A stretch of 32,681 nucleotides of DNA from a virus: IMG/VR virus record IMGVR_UViG_3300027747_000283, positions 1-32,681 of that record; one strand, written 5' to 3'. The notes beneath the pieces were generated by a model, which worked only from the letters and a program-made list of their open reading frames with translations, searched no databases and had not been told where the DNA came from. Every line of letters begins with the position of its first letter. Position 1 is the first letter of the stretch. This document shows, in pieces, positions 23,940-30,311 of the stretch. A program made the translations under genes and the position numbers.

Positions 23940-24241
23940 ACAGCCTCCAAGTTGCCAACCAATTCGGTAAACTTAACTCCTGTGCGTATTAGCTTTACTC
24001 GACCATCATCAGGATTATTAACAGTTGTTAATAATTTCTTCTTCAAAAGCATCTGTAAATTTTTGTGCGTAGTTGCTTGGCTGGTCAACGGAAATCCCTC
24101 AAGAATTTGCATGATAGTAACCTTGCCATCCAAATGTTTGTTAGCCAGCACCACCTCATTAAGTAACTCCAAATGCACAGGCTCTAGCTTATAAGTCTTA
24201 CGCACCATGTTGAGAGTTGCAACCAAATTCAATAGTTTCAT
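23936..24241 (-). CDS. MarR-like winged-helix transcription regulator
   Basis: I start at the ATG at 24241 (101 residues, AAGG seven bases upstream), which forms an ATGA overlap with the gene before it; a longer open frame upstream adds a Cys/Gln-rich sequence unlike the domain. 'LEPVHLELLNEVVLA', 'VTIMQILEGFPLTSQATTHKNLQMLLKKKLL' (HTH) and 'NPDDGRVKLIRTGVKF' (wing) are arranged as in MarR family regulators, though the dimerisation helices are short. It lies directly after another small winged-helix protein. A 22-bp dyad lies within its coding sequence (24014-24035), so it may regulate its own operon. That link is inference. Confidence 0.75.
   Translation of the reverse strand: MKLLNLVATLNMVRKTYKLEPVHLELLNEVVLANKHLDGKVTIMQILEGFPLTSQATTHKNLQMLLKKKLLTTVNNPDDGRVKLIRTGVKFTELVGNLEAV
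24014..24035. promoter_or_regulatory. Dyad copy F: 10-bp arms, best palindrome of the family
   Basis: The arms ATTATTAACA (24014-24023) and TGTTAATAAT (24026-24035) around GT form a perfect 10-bp dyad inside the MarR-like gene, 75 bases before the next start codon (23939). It is the longest of six related sites in the window. Its function is unknown, and an operator is most likely. Confidence 0.6.
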
Positions 24242-24444
24242 CTTATTACCTTGTAGTAGTTTAAATTTCTTAGTTTGTAACTGAAGACAATCTTGCCTTC
24301 CATCTGTAAATCGTTGACATAAGCACAGGCTCGGTCTTTCTTTACCTTTAACCAACGAGCCACATCTTTAGTAGAAAAAGCATATTGGCTCTCCAGCATA
24401 CGCATCAACCGCACCTTGTTAGCATCACTCGGTAGGGTTCTCAT
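24238..24444 (-). CDS. Small winged-helix DNA-binding protein
   Basis: I start at ATG 24444 (68 residues, GAGAG five bases upstream); a TTG 12 bases earlier is possible. 'NKVRLMRMLESQYAFSTKDVARWLKVKKDRACAYVNDLQMEGKIV' is a helix-turn-helix followed by a wing strand 'FSYKLRNLNYYKVIR'. It overlaps the DUF6378-like gene upstream by 20 bases and the MarR-like gene downstream by ATGA. Two adjacent single-domain regulators suggest a paired control circuit, but targets are unknown. Confidence 0.7.
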   Translation of the reverse strand: MRTLPSDANKVRLMRMLESQYAFSTKDVARWLKVKKDRACAYVNDLQMEGKIVFSYKLRNLNYYKVIR

Positions 24445-24709
24445 CGCATCTCTCAATCAAAGCGGCATATCCACATATGTCTACCAAGTTGTCTCTGTGT
24501 GTTGGGTCATTAGCAAAACGTGCAACCTTTACAAGCATCATCATCGCCGCAACATCTTTAGCAGTGATCTCAGGGGTTTGCTTGTTGTTGATATACACAT
24601 CCCACATAGTCGCAATAGCCTTAAGGTTCTTGGCTGGATGCCCATAGGTTTTCTCCCTGTCGCCATAGATAATGGCATGGGCTTCTTTTAGTATCGTTGT
24701 TTCACTCAT
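24425..24709 (-). CDS. DUF6378-like protein
   Basis: The ATG at 24709 overlaps the upstream stop as TGATG and has GAGGAG upstream, giving 94 residues. 'LKEAHAIIYGDREKTYGHPAKNLKAIATMW', 'ITAKDVAAMMMLVKVARFAND' and 'HRDNLVDICGYAALIE' match the small all-helical phage family I know as DUF6378, found with replication and nucleotide-metabolism genes. The Glu/Asp-rich helices recall MazG-type folds, but no NTP-hydrolysing motif is clear. Confidence 0.8.
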   Translation of the reverse strand: MSETTILKEAHAIIYGDREKTYGHPAKNLKAIATMWDVYINNKQTPEITAKDVAAMMMLVKVARFANDPTHRDNLVDICGYAALIERCDENPTE

Positions 24710-25284
24710 CACATCTCCTCTACAAAACTTTTTAATTGGTCACTACGACTTGGATACCGCATCTTACGCAATGCCCTAGCTTCCAGTTGCCTAACCCTGT
24801 CTCTTGATACACCAAGTTCTTTACCAACCTCTTCTAGGCTTTTGTCATCATCAAACCGCAGACCTATAATCTGTTGTTCTCTGTAAGTTAAAGTCTTACG
24901 CACCGCATCCATAGTTTTCTTAAGTTCTTGCCCAGCAACCGAGTCCAATAAAGACTTTTGCTCACCATTCATCAGCACATGGAGTTCTTCTTTACCCATC
25001 ACCGACCAGCTACTACTTCTCTTTAGATTCATGGTTAGTTGTTCTTCTGTCCACAAGTCCGTAGGGCAAGCACCTAAAGCTTCCATGACTTGATTAGCCA
25101 CCTTAGTGAACTCTCCTTCCCTAGTCATTGGGGATATTCGCAACCCACACAACATATTTACATAAGATGTACCGCACCCAATAGCCCTAGCAAACTCTGA
25201 TTGGTTCTTATATCCTGCATCTTCGATGGCTCGTAACAACAAGTTATTACTTACCGAGACCTTGACTCTATACTCCTCACTCAT
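24709..25284 (-). CDS. XRE-type HTH fused to sigma70 region 4
   Basis: This 191-residue protein starts at ATG 25284, overlapping the nuclease gene by 8 bases. Residues about 14-80 are a Cro/CI-type HTH ('NQSEFARAIGCGTSYVNML', then 'ALGACPTDLWTEEQL'). Residues about 130-191 are a complete sigma70 region 4, 'LTYREQQIIGLRF', 'LEEVGKELGVSRDRVRQLEA', 'LRKMRYPSRSDQLKSF', very close to the RpoD C-terminus, including its last residues. Positions that contact the -35 element in E. coli RpoD (R584, E585, R588, Q589) correspond to R161, D162, R165 and Q166. Regions 1-3, which bind the -10 element and the polymerase core, are absent, so it cannot be a normal sigma factor. It may redirect host polymerase or bind -35-like sites. 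Confidence 0.85.
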   Translation of the reverse strand: MSEEYRVKVSVSNNLLLRAIEDAGYKNQSEFARAIGCGTSYVNMLCGLRISPMTREGEFTKVANQVMEALGACPTDLWTEEQLTMNLKRSSSWSVMGKEELHVLMNGEQKSLLDSVAGQELKKTMDAVRKTLTYREQQIIGLRFDDDKSLEEVGKELGVSRDRVRQLEARALRKMRYPSRSDQLKSFVEEM

Positions 25285-25612
25285 ACTTTCCTCCGTCTAA
25301 CATATCGTAAATAACTCCAGCATTAGGGAATCCCACCTTCAACAAATGCTTAAACTTATCTATCCCTGTCTCGTCTACAAGCACCGCTATACCGCCTGTA
25401 TTCATAATGTCCATTAGATTCTTTTCTTGTAGTGCAGTAGGCTTTCCACCGTTAGCTTTACACTCCACACCAATGAACCTACCGTGAATACAAGCGACAA
25501 TGTCAGGAACACCACTAGCACCATAACCACTAGCAACGGGGTAAAAATGGTAAGCACCAACATCTTTAAGAAGTTTGACAACATTATTCTTTACCTTTTT
25601 CTCAGGGGTCAT
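25277..25612 (-). CDS. VRR-NUC nuclease
   Basis: This 111-residue protein starts at ATG in an ATGA overlap with the mini sigma4-like gene. 'ASGVPDIVACIHGRFIGVECKA' holds the Asp and the E-x-K catalytic core (PD ... ECK), followed by 'GKPTALQEKNLMDI' with the conserved Gln, the signature of stand-alone VRR-NUC enzymes of phages. These nucleases act on branched DNA, such as Holliday junctions or replication debris. It lies between the two sigma4-like genes, away from the other recombination genes. Confidence 0.88.
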   Translation of the reverse strand: MTPEKKVKNNVVKLLKDVGAYHFYPVASGYGASGVPDIVACIHGRFIGVECKANGGKPTALQEKNLMDIMNTGGIAVLVDETGIDKFKHLLKVGFPNAGVIYDMLDGGKYE

Positions 25613-25767
25613 AGGACATCTTCCAGCTTTATACCTCGTTCTTCCAAAGCTTTCTTAAGTTTATCCATAGCTTGTTTTTCTATATAGTTCACCATGCTTC
25701 TGCTAACTCCTATAGCTTGGGCTATTTCGGTTTGAGTCATTTCAAAATGCTCTTGTAATTGGTTCAT
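25609..25767 (-). CDS. 52-aa sigma region-4-like HTH protein
   Basis: This short gene is locked in place by ATGA overlaps on both sides (stop 25609-25611; start codon 25765-25767). The product carries 'MTQTEIAQAIGVSRSMVNY' and 'IEKQAMDKLKKALEERG'. The HTH and following helix match sigma region 4.2 (compare SRxRVRQIExxALxKL). At the positions that read the -35 box in RpoD it has Arg23, Ser24, Asn27 and Tyr28 where RpoD has Arg, Glu, Arg and Gln, so DNA specificity should differ. It could also be a generic small HTH protein. Confidence 0.7.
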   Translation of the reverse strand: MNQLQEHFEMTQTEIAQAIGVSRSMVNYIEKQAMDKLKKALEERGIKLEDVL

Positions 25768-25979
25768 TTCTCTTGTGCCTTTCTTAGTATTGCTCTAGCA
25801 AAATCAATAACACTTTCTGCCGTATTTACTGGTCGCTTCATCCACACTTCTTTTATTTCCTCATCTGTTAGTTCTGCTGGATGGGTATAAAGTGGGGTAA
25901 GGTCATCTACTGGAAAAAAACTATTCTTATCAAAGTAATTGCCTTTGCCGTCTGTCCACGCTACTGGTTTATTACTCAT
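25764..25979 (-). CDS. Small phage protein (YTHP / FARAIL motif)
   Basis: This 71-residue protein is coupled by ATGA on both sides. 'KPVAWTDGKGNYFDK', 'PLYTHPAELTDEEIKEVW' and 'VIDFARAILRKAQEK' follow a pattern seen in many phages as a short protein with P-V-A-W at the N-terminus, Y-T-H-P in the middle and F-A-R-A-I near the end. The function is unknown and no catalytic motif is seen. Confidence 0.75.
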   Translation of the reverse strand: MSNKPVAWTDGKGNYFDKNSFFPVDDLTPLYTHPAELTDEEIKEVWMKRPVNTAESVIDFARAILRKAQEK

Positions 25980-26254
25980 TTATTAACACCTGTTAACTTT
26001 TTGATTTCTTTAAACTCGTCATGGTTTAAATAGATAGTGAATCTGTTTGGCTCTAACCGCCTACCAATAGTTTCACCCCTAGCAGTTTTACTTATGTCTG
26101 TTAGCCTCAACAACGCACTCCTCTCATGTAAGAAAAAGGGAATCTCGGTAAAAGATAATTTTTTAGTAACAAACATCTTGTTATCATTTAGCACCGCCCT
26201 TACAATACTTCCTTGCTCATCGGTTACTACTGACACCGTATAGGGTCGTTTCAT
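25976..26254 (-). CDS. Small basic protein of unknown function
   Basis: I start at ATG 26254 (92 residues), with GAGGAG four to five bases upstream; the in-frame GTG 12 bases earlier lies within that site. The product reads 'MKRPYTVSVVTDEQGSIVRAV', 'KKLSFTEIPFFLHERSALLRL', 'ARGETIGRRLEPNRFTIYL' and is mixed alpha/beta with a basic middle. It is the first gene after the promoter at 26289-26317. No family is recognised. Confidence 0.65.
   Translation of the reverse strand: MKRPYTVSVVTDEQGSIVRAVLNDNKMFVTKKLSFTEIPFFLHERSALLRLTDISKTARGETIGRRLEPNRFTIYLNHDEFKEIKKLTGVNK
25983..25996. promoter_or_regulatory. Dyad copy E: TTAACA-CC-TGTTAA
   Basis: A perfect 6-bp dyad lies in the last codons of the 92-aa gene, three bases before the next start codon (25979). 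It belongs to the six-copy family; its position so close to a start would allow it to block translation or transcription. Confidence 0.55.
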
Positions 26255-26288
26255 TATACTCCTCACTAATACTACAAATTATAGAAAT

Positions 26289-26317
26289 ATTATAACCACT
26301 AAATATTCCAATAGCAA
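26289..26317 (-). promoter_or_regulatory. Sigma70 promoter, TTGCTA-17-TATAAT
   Basis: On the - strand TTGCTA (26312-26317, four of six to consensus) is separated by 17 bp from a perfect -10 TATAAT (26289-26294). It sits in the 67-bp gap between the 269-aa and 92-aa genes and would start the regulator and polymerase section of the operon. A second TATAAT (26278-26283) has no -35. Confidence 0.65.
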
Positions 26318-26321
26318 GGAT

Positions 26322-27131
26322 TTATTCTTGGGGTTTACCCTCAATCCAAAATTCTTTTGAACTTACTTTTGTTCCAATCTCAGGGATACGCTCTCGGTCA
26401 TCCATCATCTTTAACATACCAACTGCTTGTTGGATAAACATGGGACACGCATCCATAGATTCTTTAATCGAACTGCTTTTGTCATCGCCACGCATGATAG
26501 TAACTACAACGGAATCATCAGGGTTTATATGGATATTGTAGTTAGGCTCTTGCATTGCTTCTCTACGCTTCATCTCTTCAAATTGCGGGATCCCGATTCT
26601 AACTATTTCTGCAAACTTCTCTGTAGGTGGTTCGATACCCAACGCTTGTAGCTTAACAATACCTTCCATCCAATCGTTATGGTCTAGGTCTCTAATGGCT
26701 TCTCTAACACCCCAAGATGGTTTCATTTGCCATTGCTCAAACTCATGTTGCACACCTCGATAGCTTTTTTGTGCAATCTCTTGACCTGAGAACGGCTTGA
26801 TATATTCTTTCATATACTTAAACATCTTCTTTAGGTCATGGGTAGACCTAGTACGAAACTTGTCGTTATGACATGCAAACTTCTCGTTATTGATTAGCCT
26901 AGACTCAATAGTTATTGTAGGTTTTTCCTCTGCGTTTTCCACATACAACATCGCCAGCATATTAGACACATTAAAACGGTCTGTGGGGAATCTGCTATCA
27001 ACAAATCCTATCAACATCCCACTTTTCTCAACCACTACATCTATCGGGAATCGGCTTACTTGCACTCGTCTAAACTCGTTTATCAAATGTTTAAACTGTG
27101 GGAAATCAACTTCATCTTTAATCACTAGCAT
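26322..27131 (-). CDS. Unknown protein, 269 aa
   Basis: The ATG overlaps the upstream stop as TAATG. The N-terminal half looks alpha/beta ('FPIDVVVEKSGMLIGFVDSRF', 'PTITIESRLINNEKFACH'), the middle is helical and Trp-rich ('FEQWQMKPSWGVREAIRDLDHNDWMEGI'), and the C-terminal part has 'YNIHINPDDSVVVTIMRG'. No catalytic or binding motif is recognised. It is the last gene before a promoter gap and so belongs to the early AAA+/VWA transcript. A part in that module is possible but only by position. Confidence 0.65.
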   Translation of the reverse strand: MLVIKDEVDFPQFKHLINEFRRVQVSRFPIDVVVEKSGMLIGFVDSRFPTDRFNVSNMLAMLYVENAEEKPTITIESRLINNEKFACHNDKFRTRSTHDLKKMFKYMKEYIKPFSGQEIAQKSYRGVQHEFEQWQMKPSWGVREAIRDLDHNDWMEGIVKLQALGIEPPTEKFAEIVRIGIPQFEEMKRREAMQEPNYNIHINPDDSVVVTIMRGDDKSSSIKESMDACPMFIQQAVGMLKMMDDRERIPEIGTKVSSKEFWIEGKPQE

Positions 27132-27547
27132 TACTCACTCACTTTCTTTAGTTTGTCTAATTTAATTCCTGTATCCACCATACGCACTACAAATGGATAC
27201 TCCAACTCATACCCATCATCGTTAAACCAATCTTCTTCTGTGTCGTCTGACTCCTCTCCTGTCCTAGCAAACTTAGCTTTAAAATTCTCGTCATAATTTT
27301 CTGCCATTTCAAGCAACTCGGTAAAACCAATCTTTGAATCTTCATACCACTTCCAATGATTGTGGTAGAAGTGAACACCCCCAACAGGAGTATCTTCTTC
27401 TAGTATTGGTTCGGGATACATATCTATATACATATACTTCATAAAATCTTTGAATATCTCCCGACCATCAACTTTCATTAAGGCAATAAACTCCTCAGGG
27501 TCTTTAGTAAATTCAATGTAAAACCCCACCTCGCTTCGGTATCCCAT
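27131..27547 (-). CDS. MGYRSEV-type phage protein
   Basis: This 138-residue protein starts with 'MGYRSEVGFYIEF', an N-terminal signature I associate with a family of small phage proteins of unknown function. It continues with 'VGGVHFYHNHWKWYEDSKI', which is rich in His and Trp, then an acidic region ('GEESDDTEEDWFNDDGYEL') and 'PFVVRMVDTGIKLDKL'. It is mostly acidic and soluble. Its start follows the stop of the 28-aa membrane peptide by one base. Confidence 0.7.
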   Translation of the reverse strand: MGYRSEVGFYIEFTKDPEEFIALMKVDGREIFKDFMKYMYIDMYPEPILEEDTPVGGVHFYHNHWKWYEDSKIGFTELLEMAENYDENFKAKFARTGEESDDTEEDWFNDDGYELEYPFVVRMVDTGIKLDKLKKVSE

Positions 27548-27548
27548 A

Positions 27549-27635
27549 TCAGTCTCCTTTTCTACATAACTTTATGACCTGACACACCGCAATAATTACA
27601 ACCGCAAGCACTAACATCTCATCTAAATCAAACAT
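27549..27635 (-). CDS. 28-aa single-pass membrane peptide
   Basis: In the 97-bp gap between two larger genes an ATG at 27635 with a strong AAGGGGGA just upstream opens a 28-codon frame. The product has an acidic start 'MFDLDE', a hydrophobic stretch 'MLVLAVVIIAVCQVI' (about residues 7-21) and a basic end 'KLCRKGD', which by the positive-inside rule suggests N-out/C-in. The stop (27549-27551) is one base before the next ATG. It could act on the host envelope or anchor a partner; no homology is claimed. Confidence 0.55.
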   Translation of the reverse strand: MFDLDEMLVLAVVIIAVCQVIKLCRKGD

Positions 27636-27644
27636 ACATCCCCC

Positions 27645-28478
27645 TTAGAACATAGATAGAATTTCATCAACCTTGGATTTAACATCCAACCGCACTTCAT
27701 CGAACTTACGTAAATCACCTGCATCTACCCCTACAAGTGCAACCTCCAACTTCTTTCTACATGACTCTAGCTTGGGGTCTGCCGTTACATTTAACCTAGT
27801 AAGCAACTGACACATCTCTACTGCGTTATCTACTAGAGAGTCTCGGAATATTTGTTTCTCATGCCCAGCCAACTTATCACTCATCTTACTTAGGCAATCG
27901 TGTAACCTATTCCAAGCATCTTGCATAGCCGTATTCACTCGTTCTTCGTAGAACTTCTCATACTGAGCCTCCAATTCTTCCTTGTATGTATCGCCTACAT
28001 CGACCCGAAAATCACCAGCACTCGGCACGGGCAAGAATACTGACCTGAACTTAAACTTATCTTGTAGCTTGTGGACATCAGGGTATTCGTCTGAACTGAA
28101 CAAATCACCTAATTGAAAAGCTGCTGCCGATACAAGCGTTGGATACTCGACCAAGAACTCGTTGACACATTCCTCAAACTGCTTCTCCCACGCGTTGAGT
28201 GTAGCTTTATAGTCAAAGAAGTTTGCCATTGGTAACAACCTACTACCACCATCGCTCCAAGGTAAAGTCTGCTCGTAGTGCCAAGTGCGAATACCCGACA
28301 CCAACTTCTGCAACTCGTCTAGCTTTTGCGTACCAGCCAAAAGTTTTTTGTGATAGTTTCCAGCCCTCGCATGAGTGCCTTTGCTTGCATCAATCTCTTC
28401 CGAGACTTTCTTATCCATCTTACGACCAGTCCACACCGAAATGTTTAGGTCAACTAACATCGAACTATTCTGAATCAT
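27645..28478 (-). CDS. Third component of the AAA+/VWA cassette (possibly DUF3150-like)
   Basis: I choose ATG 28478 (277 residues) with GAGGAG seven bases upstream; a TTG 18 bases earlier overlaps that site. The protein is soluble and mostly helical: 'NISVWTGRKMDKKVSEEID' at the N-terminus, 'GNYHKKLLAGTQKLDELQKLV', 'FDYKATLNAWEKQFEECVNEFL', then 'FLPVPSAGDFRVDVGD' and a C-terminal coiled coil. A protein of this type between a MoxR/CobS-like ATPase and a VWA protein recalls the DUF3150 gene in similar trios on integrative elements, as I remember them. Identity to DUF3150 cannot be verified here. Confidence 0.55.
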   Translation of the reverse strand: MIQNSSMLVDLNISVWTGRKMDKKVSEEIDASKGTHARAGNYHKKLLAGTQKLDELQKLVSGIRTWHYEQTLPWSDGGSRLLPMANFFDYKATLNAWEKQFEECVNEFLVEYPTLVSAAAFQLGDLFSSDEYPDVHKLQDKFKFRSVFLPVPSAGDFRVDVGDTYKEELEAQYEKFYEERVNTAMQDAWNRLHDCLSKMSDKLAGHEKQIFRDSLVDNAVEMCQLLTRLNVTADPKLESCRKKLEVALVGVDAGDLRKFDEVRLDVKSKVDEILSMF

Positions 28479-28590
28479 GCTTGCTCTCCTCAACAATATT
28501 AATTAACTGTTCTAACTTTGGCTTCAAGTAGTCGTCATAATCTGACTCATCCGCCAACCTCTCACTCAACTCCACAATGAATTTAATCAT
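28465..28590 (-). CDS. 41-aa small acidic protein
   Basis: An ATG at 28590 with GAGGAG about six bases upstream opens a 41-codon frame, 'MIKFIVELSERLADE', then 'SDYDDYLKPKLEQLINIVEE', ending 'SKHDSE'. It overlaps the start of the next gene by 14 bases. It is acidic and helical. The leader carries one copy of the repeated dyad (28610-28623), the same set-up as before the AAA+ gene, which supports that it is translated. Confidence 0.65.
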   Translation of the reverse strand: MIKFIVELSERLADESDYDDYLKPKLEQLINIVEESKHDSE

Positions 28591-28609
28591 TTAATTCTCC
28601 TCACTTTTA

Positions 28610-28623
28610 TGAACAACTGTTAA
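28610..28623. promoter_or_regulatory. Dyad copy C in leader of the 41-aa gene
   Basis: TGAACA-AC-TGTTAA on the + strand (one mismatch in the 6-bp dyad). On the - strand it is followed within 20 bases by GTGAGGAG and the ATG at 28590. The sequence is nearly identical to copy B before the AAA+ gene. Confidence 0.6.
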
Positions 28624-28627
28624 TAAA

Positions 28628-29836
28628 TTACTTCACCTTTACAGTCTTACCTACTTCACTTACTACATCACTTGTAATACCCCACAGCGTAGGGCATGAC
28701 CACTCACCCCAACTAGATACATAGCCATCGGTAAGAATCACCGCACACTCAGGCTTTAGCTTATGGTCTGCAATATACTTAGGGATACATTCGGGGTCTG
28801 TACCACCACCACCCTTAGGCTTAGTGCTTGATAACAAGTTATCCAATTGGTCTTGCTCATACTTCTCATGCTGACATACTTCGGTATCCCAATAGAGTAA
28901 GTCGATACCCTCAGGTCTAACTGTTTCGCATATCTTACGCACCTCACCCAAGAACTGACCTATCTCCTCTGCACCGATAGAACCTGACATATCAATTCCG
29001 ACTACGATACGCCCCACACTTTCACCGATAAGACTAGGCATATAAACATCTTGGTCAATCCATCTACGATTAGGTCTTCGCCATGTTGACTCATCCTTAT
29101 CCATACAGAATGATGTAACGAATTCACGCATCGCCTCTCGCCAATCAACCTTTGCTTCCAACTCATCGGCAATCTCTCTCGGCACATTAGCACTCAACTT
29201 ACCAGCAAGAATCGCACCTTGTCTCAATGCTTGGTCGACATCCTTTGCCAATGCTTCCTTCTCCTCGGTAGACAAAGACTCCGCACCTTCCCAATCATGT
29301 TCATCAAATCCCTCACCTTTCATATCGTCATCACCACTAACAGGAATATCTTTACCCTCAGGGCAATCAATAGTCTTTACATGAACCGAACCTTTCTTAG
29401 CTTGTTGCATCAAGTCTCGGAACACCGCACCCGAATCCATACCCTTATACTTTTGGTCAAGCAACCCACCATCAGGTAAGGTAACATCTGAACCGCTTGG
29501 GTCTGAATCAACAATCATTAAGTTAATAACATAATCGCAAGCCATGTTCGCCAACTGAGGATGCTCTTTGTATAAGTGTTTCCATGTAGTCGTATGACGG
29601 AAAGCCTTGTGTAGATTCTCATGTAGGATAAGCCCATTCAACTTAGCCTCTCCCAACTTATCTACAAACTTCCTACCATAAAAGGTATCACGACCATTGG
29701 TACAAGCAGTAGGAACATCATCTTTGACCTCTGTCTTACCAATCATAAAGACACCCGAATACAAACAATACCTAGGGTCTTTCATCAAGGTCACATGACT
29801 ACGCTGAACTCTTTGCTCTGCTGATAGTTTACTCAT
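28628..29836 (-). CDS. DUF2201-like protein: zincin (HExxH) plus VWA domain
   Basis: I start at ATG 29836 (402 residues), overlapping the previous stop by 8 bases and with GGAGG about eight bases upstream; a longer frame upstream is unlikely. The N-terminal part has 'LNGLILHENLHKAFRH' (His72-Glu73-xx-His76) and 'LANMACDYVINLM' (Asp101 a likely ligand), as in the metallopeptidase-like half of DUF2201 proteins. The C-terminal part is a VWA fold with an intact metal site: 'VVGIDMSGSIG' (D282-x-S284-x-S286), 'GGGGTDPEC' (Thr346) and 'AVILTDGY' (Asp370). Such proteins work with MoxR-type AAA+ ATPases, here encoded two genes upstream. The substrate is unknown. Confidence 0.85.
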   Translation of the reverse strand: MSKLSAEQRVQRSHVTLMKDPRYCLYSGVFMIGKTEVKDDVPTACTNGRDTFYGRKFVDKLGEAKLNGLILHENLHKAFRHTTTWKHLYKEHPQLANMACDYVINLMIVDSDPSGSDVTLPDGGLLDQKYKGMDSGAVFRDLMQQAKKGSVHVKTIDCPEGKDIPVSGDDDMKGEGFDEHDWEGAESLSTEEKEALAKDVDQALRQGAILAGKLSANVPREIADELEAKVDWREAMREFVTSFCMDKDESTWRRPNRRWIDQDVYMPSLIGESVGRIVVGIDMSGSIGAEEIGQFLGEVRKICETVRPEGIDLLYWDTEVCQHEKYEQDQLDNLLSSTKPKGGGGTDPECIPKYIADHKLKPECAVILTDGYVSSWGEWSCPTLWGITSDVVSEVGKTVKVK

Positions 29837-30107
29837 GCTCTTTACCTCCCTCTTCATCTTCGTCAAACTTGTTATTGAAATCGGTCTTGGCATCTAGCAC
29901 ATCATACTTAAACGCTTCTGCCATACGGCTATATACCGAACGCATCTCGTCAAAAGTCTCGCCACCTACTGTTGCTTTGCAATACCCACATGGCTCATCT
30001 TTGTCGTTGTAATACACTTCGGATATTTCGTAGTAATGCTCGGTAACTTCTTCATCTTCAAACATATACTTAATTGTTTCTTTAACTACTCGATTGTTCC
30101 AATGCAT
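29829..30107 (-). CDS. Small acidic phage protein (YYEISEVYY motif)
   Basis: This 92-residue protein has AGGAGAG upstream of ATG 30107. 'EHYYEISEVYYNDKDEPCGYCKATVGGETFDEMRSVYSRMAEAFKYDVLD' follows a pattern (Y-E-I-x-E-V-Y-Y, then G-E-T-x-x-E-M) I have seen in short phage proteins of unknown role. The end is very acidic ('FDEDEEGGKEHE'). It lies between the KOW/SH3-like small gene and the VWA gene, with an 8-base overlap to the latter. Confidence 0.7.
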   Translation of the reverse strand: MHWNNRVVKETIKYMFEDEEVTEHYYEISEVYYNDKDEPCGYCKATVGGETFDEMRSVYSRMAEAFKYDVLDAKTDFNNKFDEDEEGGKEHE

Positions 30108-30116
30108 CTCACTCTC

Positions 30117-30311
30117 CTATTTGTTAACACTTGTTAATAAAACATCAAACGCTGGGTCAATCGGGGTCATGCTTTCTTTACGAATCATACTAGCCATAGG
30201 GTCGCTACTTTTAAATCGCACTAGACTAAAATCTTTCATAAAGTTATACATCTCTACTCTACCGATTCCCCTACCCTCAACCATTACCCAATCGCCTTTT
30301 AGAATAGCCAT
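30117..30311 (-). CDS. Small SH3-like protein of unknown function
   Basis: I start at ATG 30311 (64 residues), which overlaps the last codons of the AAA+ gene; an ATG 18 bases earlier is possible. 'MAILKGDWVMVEGRGIGRVEMYN' followed by 'FSLVRFKSSDP' looks like a small KOW/SH3-type beta barrel of the 'G-D-x-V ... G-x-G-x-V' kind. The last codons overlap dyad copy D. Function is unknown; placement between AAA+ and VWA genes is suggestive only. Confidence 0.6.
   Translation of the reverse strand: MAILKGDWVMVEGRGIGRVEMYNFMKDFSLVRFKSSDPMASMIRKESMTPIDPAFDVLLTSVNK
30124..30137. promoter_or_regulatory. Dyad copy D: TTAACA-CT-TGTTAA
   Basis: A perfect 6-bp dyad in the last codons of the 64-aa gene, 16 bases before the ATG at 30107, and preceded on the - strand by the same TTTA run seen in copies B and C. 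Confidence 0.6.
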
